Positions 55,696 to 64,000 of a DNA stretch of 64,000 nucleotides are shown piece after piece. Location of the stretch: the NCBI RefSeq assembly GCF_023195895.1, contig NZ_JALPRK010000014.1:62001-126000 (forward strand), given 5' to 3'. The stretch comes from Paenibacillus mellifer. Lineage in GTDB: Bacteria; Bacillota; Bacilli; Paenibacillales; Paenibacillaceae. The position numbers and the translations under genes were made by a program. Within the stretch, counting starts at the first letter, position 1. Each line of letters begins with the position of its first letter. The notes under the pieces were generated by a model. That model worked only from the letters and a program-made list of their open reading frames with translations, searched no databases and was not told where the DNA came from.

Positions 55696-56847
55696 TTATT
55701 TTCTTCTACGAAGTCGTTCCAGGATGGTTCCAATTTTTTCGGCAGTTTCGGAAATTTCTTTCCTAGTATTACCCAATCCTACACTAAATCGAATCGCGGA
55801 TCGCAAAAAACTTGCCGGAAGATGCATCGCTTCCAGCACATGCGAGGGCTCCAAGGATCCTGAGGTACAAGCCGATCCGCTGGAGGCGGCAATACCTTCC
55901 ATATCGAGATTCATCAGCATCGTCTCCGAATCCACTTCCGGGAAGCTGAGGTTGACGATATGCGGCAGCCGATCGGTTGGATGGCCGTTCAGGTGGAAAG
56001 CCTCCCGGGTGATCCGCTGTTCCAAAGCGGACAGCAACTCCTGGATCCACAGGCGATCGTCCGCGGTGCGCGTCTCACGCTCCGCCTCGGCCAACTCAAC
56101 GGCTTTGGCAAAACCGGCGATTCCGGCCATATTTTCCGTACCGGCCCGGCGCTTTCTCTCTTGCAGTCCGCCGTACTGGATCGGCTCCAGCTGAAGATCC
56201 TTCCGTACATATAAAGCCCCGACGCCTTGGGGACCGTTGATTTTGTGCGAAGAAAAACTCATCAAGTCGACCGGAAGATCGCGACAGGAAATCGGCAGTG
56301 ACCCGAGCGCCTGCACGGCGTCAACATGAAAAACGATCCCCCGCTCCCTAGCGATCGCGCCGATTTCGGCAATCGGCTGAATCGTACCAATCTCGTTATT
56401 GCCGTACATGACGCTAATCAGAATGGTATCGGGACGAATGGCTTCTCGTACCTGATCCGGATTCACCTGACCGTAGCGATCCACCGGCAAATAGGTTACC
56501 TCGAACCCGTCCTTCTCCAGACGTTCGCAGGAATGCAGCACCGCATGGTGCTCGATGGCGGTCGTGATGATATGGCGGCCGTCCGCCTTGCAGGCGGACG
56601 CCGTGCCAAACAACGCCAGGTTATCGCTTTCCGTCCCTCCGCCGGTAAACACCAGTTCATCCGGACGGCAGCCGATCCGAGCCGCGATGGTATCTCGCGC
56701 CCCGTTCACCAGACGTTTGGCCTCTCGTCCAAAATAATGAACACTGGATGCGTTGCCGAGTTGCTCCCGCATCACCTTCAACATCGTTTCCGCGACTTCC
56801 GGATGGATTGGCGTGGAAGCGGCATGGTCCAAATAAATATGCTTCAT
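55696..56847 (-). CDS. iscS: Cysteine desulfurase
   Basis: 383 residues. The PLP lysine is in SFSSHKINGPQGVG (about residue 203), and the persulfide cysteine in SSGSACTSGS (about 325-334). It takes sulfur from cysteine for tRNA 2-thiolation and cluster building; as Bacillus YrvO it is the sulfur donor to MnmA, encoded close by. ATG at 56847 follows AAGGTGAG. Downstream of cymR on the same strand. Confidence 0.94.
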   Translation of the reverse strand: MKHIYLDHAASTPIHPEVAETMLKVMREQLGNASSVHYFGREAKRLVNGARDTIAARIGCRPDELVFTGGGTESDNLALFGTASACKADGRHIITTAIEHHAVLHSCERLEKDGFEVTYLPVDRYGQVNPDQVREAIRPDTILISVMYGNNEIGTIQPIAEIGAIARERGIVFHVDAVQALGSLPISCRDLPVDLMSFSSHKINGPQGVGALYVRKDLQLEPIQYGGLQERKRRAGTENMAGIAGFAKAVELAEAERETRTADDRLWIQELLSALEQRITREAFHLNGHPTDRLPHIVNLSFPEVDSETMLMNLDMEGIAASSGSACTSGSLEPSHVLEAMHLPASFLRSAIRFSVGLGNTRKEISETAEKIGTILERLRRRK

Positions 56848-56979
56848 GGCTCTCACCTTGTTCCAATTATCTTTGATATCAGCGTATAAACGTAAATCAC
56901 CGCCCCGGGATCGGGACGGTTACCGAATCGTTTGTTGATTGTATCCTACCGCATTCATGATGACAAGTCGGTTCGCGGA

Positions 56980-57399
56980 TTAAATGTAGAACATGTAATT
57001 TTCCTTGGCTCCGTGCTCCTCGAAATTCACCAGGTTCTCCAGCGTCGTCGAATCCAGCACTTCAGCGATACTATCGCGGATGCGCAGCCACAAATCGCGT
57101 TTCGCGGGGTCGTCCTCTTCTGTGAAATCCACCGGGGAAATCGGCCCCTCCAACACGCGGATGATGTCTCCCGCCGTAATTTCACTGGCTTCCTTGGAAA
57201 GAATATAACCGCCATAAGCCCCGCGTACGCTCTTTACCAAGCCGGCGTTGCGCAGCGGCGCGATCAATTGCTCGAGATAATGCTCGGACAATTGATTTTT
57301 CTCGGCGATGCTTTTGAGAGAAGTAGGCCCCTCGCCAAATTTAGCGGCCAGCTCCATCATAATGGTTAATCCGTAGCGTCCTTTTGTAGAAATCTTCAA
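56980..57399 (-). CDS. cymR: Rrf2-type cysteine metabolism repressor CymR
   Basis: About 139 residues, the CymR length. Winged helix near KISTKGRYGLTIMMELA at the start, the wing at RGAYGGYILSK (about 62-72) and a coiled dimer helix. No iron-sulfur cysteines, as in CymR, which instead works with CysK. TTG at 57399 is chosen: AGAGGTG is 6 nt upstream and the sequence from there matches the family start; an in-frame TTG 18 bp upstream overlaps that site. Confidence 0.92.
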   Translation of the reverse strand: MKISTKGRYGLTIMMELAAKFGEGPTSLKSIAEKNQLSEHYLEQLIAPLRNAGLVKSVRGAYGGYILSKEASEITAGDIIRVLEGPISPVDFTEEDDPAKRDLWLRIRDSIAEVLDSTTLENLVNFEEHGAKENYMFYI

Positions 57400-57582
57400 A
57401 GAAGGCACCTCTTTCAATTTTCAAGTAAACTTTATATAATTAAGCTTTGATCCTTTAAAAGACAGTCTCGGGCCCTCCGCCGCGTTCTTCCGCGACAGCC
57501 GTGCCCAAATCCGGGAATTCCTCCCTATTCCTATCTTTACCCTGTGCTTATCGTAACATATCATATGTGTTTTGGAAAATAA

Positions 57583-58773
<1,191 letters not shown>

Positions 58774-58789
58774 GCAGGATCAATATAAA

Positions 58790-58840
58790 ACGGGAGTTAC
58801 GGCGTCAGCTTATGACGCGTAACTCCCGCTTTTTTTTTTG
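58790..58840 (+). terminator. Terminator after mnmA
   Basis: CGGGAGTTACG, inner GCGTCA...TGACGC, CGTAACTCCCG and ten T residues. Very strong; also placed to stop rarA from the other side. Confidence 0.95.
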
Positions 58841-58869
58841 CGTTTATCCGCAGGGCCCATGCGCCCCGG

Positions 58870-60189
58870 TTACTTGCCGTTTCTGCGCCGCAGCTCCTGG
58901 TTGTGTTTGATCTTCGCTTCGTTCCCTTGCTCGGTGGCATGATAGAACGTACGCCCGGCCAAGCGCTCGGGCAGATATTCCTGCTGTACATAATGTCCGG
59001 GATAATTATGCGGATACTTATAGCCTTCGTGACCGAGCTTCACCGCGCCCTTGTAATGGGTATCGCGTAAATGTAACGGAACCTCGGAAGACTTGACCTC
59101 CTCAATGGCTGCCATGGCGTTCCCGATCGCCTCCACGACGCTGTTCGATTTGGGGCTTTCGACCGCAAACAGAATCGCCTGGACGACGTTCAGCCGCGCT
59201 TCAGGCCAACCATTGTTCCGGTAAGCGTCCAAGGCACTAATTGCCTGTACCAACGCTTGCGGGTTGGCCAGGCCGATATCCTCACTGCTGGCGGCGATCA
59301 ACCGGCGGATAAAGGTCATCGGATCCATCCCCAGCTTCTCTACGGCATAGAGGAACCAGAATACCGCCGCATCGCTGGAACCGCGAATTGACTTGTGGAA
59401 CGCAGACAACACGTCGTATTGCGTCGACTCGTCCGCTTTGACGAGCGGCCGGCGGATCGATTCTTCCGCAACCTCAAGCGTGACATGCACCGTGCCGTCC
59501 GATTGCGGCGGCGTGGTCATCGCGGCCAGCTCCAAGGCATTCAGCGCGCGCCGAATGTCGCCGTTCGCCATCGCGGCAATGTGCAGCAGCGCCTCCTCGT
59601 CGACCTGCAGCGACATGAAGCCAAGCCCTTTCTCTTGATCCGCCAAGGCACGCCGCATCGCGATCAGCGAGTGCTCCTTCGTCAGCGATTCCAGTTGAAA
59701 TAATGTGGAGCGGCTCATTAAGGCGCCGTTGACGTAATGGAACGGATTTTCCGTCGTTGCGCCGATGAAGATGATCGTCCCCTTTTCCACCGCCGGCAGC
59801 AAGGCATCTTGCCTAGAGCTGTTGAAACGATGCACTTCGTCCAGGAACAGGATCGTTTTCGTGCCATAGAAAGCTTTGTCGTTCTGAGCCTTTTCGATGA
59901 CCTCGCGAACGTCCTTCACCGAGGCATCCACCGCGTTTAATCGGACGAATTCCGCTTGGGTATGATTCGAAATAATGTGCGCGAGCGTCGTTTTGCCGCA
60001 ACCCGGAGGGCCGTACAGTAAAATCGAGGACACCTGATCCGCTTCGATTGCTCGCCGCAGCAGCTTCCCCGGGCCAACGATATGCTCCTGTCCGATATAT
60101 TCATCGAGGGAGGTCGGCCGTATCCGGTCGGCCAGCAGCCGCCCCGCCGGGTTTTGCTCCTGATTGAAAGAAAACAAATCCAATTTCAA
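58870..60189 (-). CDS. rarA: Replication-associated recombination protein A (RarA/MgsA)
   Basis: 439 residues, an AAA+ ATPase. Walker A GPPGCGKTT (about residues 50-58), Walker B FLDEVHRF (about 105-112), sensor SRSTLFQLE region, and the C-terminal tetramerisation domain (RDTHYKGAVKLGHEGYKYPH near 385-404). It acts at stalled replication forks. The start is TTG, with GGAAGTG upstream. Convergent with mnmA. Confidence 0.94.
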   Translation of the reverse strand: MKLDLFSFNQEQNPAGRLLADRIRPTSLDEYIGQEHIVGPGKLLRRAIEADQVSSILLYGPPGCGKTTLAHIISNHTQAEFVRLNAVDASVKDVREVIEKAQNDKAFYGTKTILFLDEVHRFNSSRQDALLPAVEKGTIIFIGATTENPFHYVNGALMSRSTLFQLESLTKEHSLIAMRRALADQEKGLGFMSLQVDEEALLHIAAMANGDIRRALNALELAAMTTPPQSDGTVHVTLEVAEESIRRPLVKADESTQYDVLSAFHKSIRGSSDAAVFWFLYAVEKLGMDPMTFIRRLIAASSEDIGLANPQALVQAISALDAYRNNGWPEARLNVVQAILFAVESPKSNSVVEAIGNAMAAIEEVKSSEVPLHLRDTHYKGAVKLGHEGYKYPHNYPGHYVQQEYLPERLAGRTFYHATEQGNEAKIKHNQELRRRNGK

Positions 60190-60364
60190 GTCACTTCCTT
60201 GATCGTTAACATAATTAGCATGACAAATGGAATGAACCCAAATTTATTCTAGCATACCTTACGTAAAAAACACTTATAGTTGTTCTTTCGCTTTTCCCGC
60301 GGCCGGAAATATGAGTTAATATAGATGTCGGGCCGACGAATCACGGGAAAGGGGGCTGATCGAA

Positions 60365-60397
60365 GTGATTACAGTGAGTGAGGTGGCTGCCGCGTAA
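60365..60397 (+). CDS. Ten-residue leader-like ORF
   Basis: GTG start with AAAGGGGG 9 nt upstream, then ITVSEVAAA and TAA. The stop codon sits in the loop of a hairpin (GGCTGCCGC, GTAA, GCGGCGCC), and a terminator follows 19 bp later. The arrangement looks like a leader peptide with attenuation, or a decayed gene start: the peptide resembles the beginning of excisionase-type helix-turn-helix proteins. Whether it is translated is unknown. Confidence 0.35.
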   Translation: MITVSEVAAA

Positions 60398-60415
60398 GCG
60401 GCGCCGCAATAAAAC

Positions 60416-60449
60416 GGGGGGCTGGGAACAGCCTCCCTTATTTATGTTT
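60416..60449 (+). terminator. Terminator after the ten-residue ORF
   Basis: GGGGGGCTG, loop GGAA, CAGCCTCCC (9-bp stem with one wobble), then TTATTTATGTTT. No recognisable gene longer than ten codons precedes it within 225 bp, so it ends a very short or non-coding transcript. Confidence 0.7.
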
Positions 60450-60482
60450 GACGATACCTGTGTTAAGATAGATCCAGTAAAA

Positions 60483-60622
60483 ACCAAATTTTGTATGAAG
60501 TTCATTTCCAAAAAAGCTCAAAAATTCGGCTTTGCTGAATTCAAGATTCGATGTCGAATAAGCTTCCATGAAACATCTTCGTGATCAAAAGACGAATTTT
60601 TGACTACCTACACCAAATTTTG
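60483..60622. repeat. Dispersed inverted-repeat element, copy 3 (short form) with flanking direct repeats
   Basis: Inverted ends CTCAAAAATTCGGCTTTG (60517-60534) and CAAAAGACGAATTTTTGAC (60586-60604) enclose only the GAATTCAAGATTCGATGTCG part and the ATCTTCGTGATCA end; the interior with GAAGCTAGGGACTG is missing. Outside, ACCAAATTTTG occurs at 60483-60493 and again at 60612-60622, an exact 11-bp direct repeat. This fits insertion with target duplication. Confidence 0.75.
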
Positions 60623-60638
60623 AAAGGGGGAAGCGAGC

Positions 60639-60737
60639 ATGTTGACTTATGTCGTAACAGCAGTTGAGGACGGACCACGAAATAAGGAGGTACATGATCG
60701 TGAATTACAAAAATGGAAAGGATGTTCTTCCCCCTAG
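60639..60737 (+). CDS. Small 32-residue ORF overlapping the CD3324-type gene
   Basis: ATG with a strong GAAAGGGGGAAG site upstream, encoding a charged 32-residue peptide (starts MLTYVVTAVEDGPRNKEV, ends WKGCSSP). It contains the ribosome site and first 12 codons of the next gene in another frame, so it could couple translation. No family recognised; it may be a genuine micropeptide or only a translational leader. Confidence 0.45.
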   Translation: MLTYVVTAVEDGPRNKEVHDRELQKWKGCSSP

Positions 60738-60996
60738 GCTGTTGCAGGAGCTCCAAACCTATATTCAAGGTGAGCTGCTGTACATTCCCAAACCGGAACG
60801 GTCGAGGGCGTTATGGGGAGAACTGAGCGGATCCCGCATATCCATCGCCAAGCGGAACGAAGAGATCTTCCGCCTTTATCGCGCCGGGAACACGGTTCGG
60901 GATTTAGCCGGAAGATTCCACCTCTCCGATGAAAGCATCCGCAAAATATTAACCAAAATGCGCAGCCTAAGACAACCCGCAGCCGTGATCGAGTAA
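60700..60996 (+). CDS. CD3324 family helix-turn-helix protein
   Basis: 98 residues. It begins MNYKNGKDVLPPRLLQELQ, the family opening, and has a helix-turn-helix near the end (IFRLYRAGNTVRDLAGRFHL, then SDESIRKILTKM). Related to Mor/Middle-operon-like small regulators widespread in Firmicutes; target unknown. GTG at 60700 is chosen, 9 nt after GGAGG; an ATG six bases earlier is only 3 nt from that site. A hairpin terminator follows. Confidence 0.82.
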   Translation: MNYKNGKDVLPPRLLQELQTYIQGELLYIPKPERSRALWGELSGSRISIAKRNEEIFRLYRAGNTVRDLAGRFHLSDESIRKILTKMRSLRQPAAVIE

Positions 60997-61042
60997 TCGG
61001 CAATGAGGGATCATCCAATGACAAATCCAATGATAAACCATA

Positions 61043-61075
61043 AGCCAAGACCGGCTGGTCTTGGCTATATTTATG
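61043..61075 (+). terminator. Hairpin terminator after the CD3324-type gene
   Basis: AGCCAAGACC, loop GGCT, GGTCTTGGCT and an A/T-rich tail ATATTTATG. Confidence 0.7.
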
Positions 61076-61137
61076 TGGAATCAGGTATAATGGAGTCATA
61101 TCCTACTTGTAGCCTATTCTAAATTGAGGTGACCCCC

Positions 61138-62058
61138 TTGACGCAGCAACAGCAACCCGAGCAAGCTTCTACCTCCGCGAAAGCGGTAAAAATATGCGCC
61201 TATTGCGGCAAAGCCAAGCCGCTGGGCGAATTCCTGCGCCGCACCGGCAAGCGCTCCGGCAAAGGCTCCCGCCGCGGCGCCTGCCGCAGCTGCCGGGCGC
61301 AGCGCAAGCAGCAGCTGGCGCAGGCCGCGATGCCGCTGGCCGCGGCCCACGAGCCCGCTGGCGCAGCGCTTGCGGCGCCTGCGGCAGTGCCCGCCGCGGC
61401 GGCGCCAAGCGGCGGCGGCCGCGCGGGCGAAGCCGCGGCCGGGCCAAGCGCGCCGCCGGGCGCGGAGGCCGCCGCCGCCGGCACGGCCAAGGCGGCGCGC
61501 AAACGCAAGCGCAAGCGCCGCAGCAAGAAGGCCGCGGCACAGGTCGCGGCCTTGAAAGACGGCGCAAGCGCAGGCAATGCGGCGCCGGCCGCAGCTGCGG
61601 GCCGACATGGCGCCGACGCCGCACCGCCCAATCGGCGGATCAAGCGGGCGCTGCCCGCCCCGCCGCCGAAGGTCGAGGGTCCTGACGTCCGGACCCTCCG
61701 CCCGAACCGGAACGGCATGATCCGCCTGCGCGGGCGAACCGACAAAGGTCGGCGCTGGCAGCAGGAGATCGACTTTGAGCTAGCTGTCACGCTCGTGCGC
61801 GAGCATATGGCTGTCATCGTGAACCCGTTCACCATTCGGCGACTGTACACCAACAAAGCGTTCCGCCAGTATATCCTGAAACGGGATAACTACACCTGCT
61901 TCTTTTGCGGGGAATATGGCGATACGATCGACCATCTGCTGCCTAAAGCCAAGGGAGGTCACACGACCCCAGTCAACTGCGTCTGTGCCTGCAACCTCTG
62001 CAATCAGAGTAAAGCCGACCGGTGGTTGGACGACTTTATGCAGGATGACGCGCTGTAA
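61138..62058 (+). CDS. HNH endonuclease family protein with GC-rich alanine linker
   Basis: About 306 residues in three parts. An N-terminal four-cysteine zinc finger (CAYC about 18-21 and CRSC about 48-51). A low-complexity linker of about 120 residues made of Ala, Gly, Pro and a KRKRKRRSKK basic patch, encoded by DNA near 80% GC. A C-terminal HNH domain with CFFC, DHLLPKAKGG and CNLC (about 260-295), the latter like the HNH domains of McrA-type nucleases. TTG at 61138 follows GAGGTG by 6 nt. Target and role unknown; no partner methylase is nearby. Confidence 0.85.
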   Translation: MTQQQQPEQASTSAKAVKICAYCGKAKPLGEFLRRTGKRSGKGSRRGACRSCRAQRKQQLAQAAMPLAAAHEPAGAALAAPAAVPAAAAPSGGGRAGEAAAGPSAPPGAEAAAAGTAKAARKRKRKRRSKKAAAQVAALKDGASAGNAAPAAAAGRHGADAAPPNRRIKRALPAPPPKVEGPDVRTLRPNRNGMIRLRGRTDKGRRWQQEIDFELAVTLVREHMAVIVNPFTIRRLYTNKAFRQYILKRDNYTCFFCGEYGDTIDHLLPKAKGGHTTPVNCVCACNLCNQSKADRWLDDFMQDDAL

Positions 62059-62110
62059 AGGTCCATTAAATAGAATAGAATAGACGCTCCAACCCTACTG
62101 TTGCACTTCT

Positions 62111-62286
62111 ATTCGAAAAATCGAATACAATCAGGCCGCTTCGGCAATTTAGGCCGAATGTATATGAAATTTCATATACATTCGCGCATGCTGAAGCCAT
62201 TTGCCCTGAATCTATGCGAAAAACCGAATACAATTCGGTTTTTCGCCTTCTTCGGTATGTTAGATATGAAAAATCAAATACATTTC
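62111..62286 (+). repeat. Intergenic array C: four GAAAAATCGAATACA-type dyads at 50-52 bp spacing
   Basis: Related near-palindromes ATTCGAAAAATCGAATACA, TATATGAAATTTCATATACA, TATGCGAAAAACCGAATACA and ATATGAAAAATCAAATACA occur with aligned cores at 62114, 62165, 62217 and 62267, steps of 51, 52 and 50 bp. Flanks after each unit share CGC/CCGC words. The array fills the gap between the convergent HNH and helD genes. Confidence 0.8.
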
Positions 62287-62382
62287 CGCCCCCGTAAAAC
62301 GTCGCGTTGTACCTAGGGGGGTCCTAGGGAAGCCCGAGTGCGCGCGTGCACGATTCCCCATCCGCTCATTTGCCCTGCAATC

Positions 62383-64000
62383 TTAGGCCTCCAAGCTCAC
62401 CTTGGCCGCATACTCCGACGCCTTATCGCCAGAGACGTAATCCGGCAGCCTCTCGCCATGCAACAGCCACAGCTCGTGCAGCGCCCGGGTGCAGCCGACG
62501 TAAAGCAGCTTGGCGTCCTTCGGCCCATAATGCTCCTGATCCACATCCGTCACGATCACGGCATCAAACTCCAGACCTTTCGACAGATACACCGGCAGCA
62601 CCGATACGCCGCCAGCATATTGCGTCAGCTCTCCATTGATCAGGTTCGCCTCCAGCCCGCCTTCGCTTAACGCAGCATACAGCTCCTCAGCCTCCCGCAT
62701 CGTCCGGGTCAACACCGCCGCCGTGCGGAACGAACCGCCCAGCACCTTATCCAGCGCCTTCCGAATCAGCGCCAGCCGCTTCTCGCCATCCGCCTCCAGC
62801 AGCCGCACCGGCTCCCCGCTGCGAAATACCGGAACAGCCAGCAAATCCGCCCCAACGCCCCGCTCGAGAATCTCATTAGCAAATTGGATGATCTCCATCG
62901 TCGATCGATAGCTGCGCGTTAACGCAAAATAAGCGTTTTCGTCCGGTCGGAATAACTCCTTCATCTCATCCCAATGGCGCACTCCTTTGTAATAATGGAT
63001 ACCCTGCGATAAATCCCCGAGAATCGTAAAGGAATGCCCCTTAACGAAACGGTCCAGCACATGAACCTGAAATGGGGCGAAGTCCTGGGCCTCGTCGATG
63101 ACGACGTGATCGAAGGTCAGGTTGCCGTCGATCTCATTGATCAATGTGTATAGGTACAGCAGGGCTGCCAAATCTTCTTCCTTAATGGCATTTTTCTTCA
63201 AACGAGCTTGCGTATCCTTCCAGATGCCCGCCGGAATCCGGTCCGAGACATCAACCATCCCTTCCGTCCCGCCGCTCTTCCGAATGCCAAACAACTCACG
63301 GTACAGGCTGAGCGGCGTAAGCTCCGGCCACTTTTTGGCATAGCTTTTTTCCCGTTGCTGGGCCTTTTTCTTCCGATCCTTGAGCGCAGCCGCCGACGGC
63401 ACCTTCTTCAGCTCCATTTCGATCCAGCGATGAATGCGTGCCAGCACCCGTTCCTTGCGGCGGGCCACCGGATAGTGCCGGTATTCGCCTTCAAACCAGA
63501 CCAGGATTTCTTTGCGCGGCAGTCGCGCCCCTTCCCAAGGCTCGAAATCACCTTCGGGCACGCAGCCGGATTCGAGCATGCTCACAGCCGCGTCGATGAT
63601 CTCCTTGAAAACCATCGAACCTTTGAAGCGTCCAGGCAGCTCCGCATCCTGCCATGTTTCCGCACCCTTTGCCCCGCCGTCAAACCACCGCGACAACGCC
63701 TCGGAACCATCGGACGGGACCTCATCCAGCTCCAATACCTTGGCCGCCCAATCGCTGAACGTGCTCTGCTGGATATCCCCTACGCCTAGCTCGGGCAACA
63801 CTTCTGAGATATAATCGATAAACATATGGTTTGGCGCAAAAATAACTAGCCGTTCCGCCTTAATTTGCTCCTTATACTGATACAGCAAAAAGGCCAGCCG
63901 ATGCAGCGCCACGGTCGTTTTCCCGCTGCCGGCTACGCCTTGGATAATCAGCGCCGTATTTTTTGCCGCACGGATAATTTGGTCCTGCTCAGCCTGGATC
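62383..64000 (-). CDS. helD: HelD-type UvrD-like helicase/RNA polymerase recycling factor, N-terminus beyond window
   Basis: About 539 C-terminal residues are visible; the frame stays open across the window edge. Walker A GVAGSGKTTVALHR lies at 63957-63916. Further superfamily 1 motifs follow: Walker B IDEAQDF, the GDLSQGIHYY segment, SYRST and the SKGLEFDAVIV motif. The large insertion between motifs (with WDNI-free, E/K-rich region) is typical of HelD, which strips RNA polymerase from DNA. Convergent with the HNH gene across array C. Confidence 0.92.
   Translation of the reverse strand, partial: IQAEQDQIIRAAKNTALIIQGVAGSGKTTVALHRLAFLLYQYKEQIKAERLVIFAPNHMFIDYISEVLPELGVGDIQQSTFSDWAAKVLELDEVPSDGSEALSRWFDGGAKGAETWQDAELPGRFKGSMVFKEIIDAAVSMLESGCVPEGDFEPWEGARLPRKEILVWFEGEYRHYPVARRKERVLARIHRWIEMELKKVPSAAALKDRKKKAQQREKSYAKKWPELTPLSLYRELFGIRKSGGTEGMVDVSDRIPAGIWKDTQARLKKNAIKEEDLAALLYLYTLINEIDGNLTFDHVVIDEAQDFAPFQVHVLDRFVKGHSFTILGDLSQGIHYYKGVRHWDEMKELFRPDENAYFALTRSYRSTMEIIQFANEILERGVGADLLAVPVFRSGEPVRLLEADGEKRLALIRKALDKVLGGSFRTAAVLTRTMREAEELYAALSEGGLEANLINGELTQYAGGVSVLPVYLSKGLEFDAVIVTDVDQEHYGPKDAKLLYVGCTRALHELWLLHGERLPDYVSGDKASEYAAKVSLEA

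Noticed and set aside
60450-60482. SigA promoter TTGACG...TAAGAT downstream of the small terminator
   Set aside because: The spacer is only about 10 bp, too short.
61114-61856. Long minus-strand frames opposite the HNH gene
   Set aside because: They arise because the linker DNA is near 80% GC and stop codons are rare; arginine/alanine-only composition.
62101-62316. 71-codon frame over array C
   Set aside because: Same reasoning: apparent 17-residue repeats come from the near-51-bp period; no ribosome site and no family.

Overview
The window looks like chromosome from a moderately GC-rich, low-GC-Gram-positive spore former of the Paenibacillaceae, most likely Paenibacillus. The evidence is the Firmicute gene set (glcT-ptsG-ptsH-ptsI, a T-box before alaS, CymR, IreB, tandem YrzB-like proteins, TrhP1/TrhP2, RarA), strong AGGAGG-type ribosome sites, many TTG/GTG starts, and promoters matching Bacillus sigma factors (SigA, SigW, SigD, plausible SigB and SigK). 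No rRNA, tRNA, insertion sequence with a transposase, CRISPR array or prophage was seen. Apart from the two edge genes the coding is dense and intact.

Layout. 1-2.3 kb: N-terminal part of a very large protein made of about 60 in-phase decapeptide repeats. 2.5-7 kb: MFS exporter, GH127 beta-L-arabinofuranosidase and a divergent AraC regulator. 7-10.3 kb: lipoprotein, a DsbB/DsbA-type thiol oxidation pair and ribosomal protein L25/Ctc. 10.5-14.2 kb: polyphosphate kinase and exopolyphosphatase, convergent and overlapping. 14.3-19.6 kb: general and glucose PTS (glcT, ptsG, ptsH, ptsI) with a GlcT antitermination leader. 19.8-23.2 kb: flotillin/NfeD pair with a SigW promoter, and an iron alcohol dehydrogenase. 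23.4-28.2 kb: Leloir operon galK-galE-galT with a divergent AraC regulator. 28.2-36.8 kb: sirtuin, HAD phosphatase, membrane acyltransferase, KGG stress protein, IlvD, polysaccharide deacetylase and a class B penicillin-binding protein. 37-39.2 kb: chemoreceptor.

39.4-60.2 kb resembles the Bacillus rarA-cymR-iscS-mnmA...yrrD...yrrI-alaS-ireB-ruvX-yrzB-mltG-trhP1-trhP2 neighbourhood. Here a complete mannitol operon (mtlA-mtlR-mtlF-mtlD) and a small zinc-ribbon gene sit inside it, and mnmA is inverted relative to iscS. 60.2-64 kb holds two very short ORFs, a CD3324-type regulator, an HNH protein with an extreme GC-rich alanine linker, and the C-terminal part of HelD.

The most unusual content is non-coding. 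Three intergenic arrays (6.85, 48.94 and 62.11 kb) each hold four short dyad-symmetric units at about 50-52 bp spacing, yet their unit sequences are unrelated to one another. A separate dispersed element with terminal inverted repeats occurs three times (8.6, 40.8 and 60.5 kb), in long and short forms; the short copy is flanked by an 11-bp direct repeat that looks like a target-site duplication. A further 19-bp motif occurs twice (36.86 and 49.32 kb).
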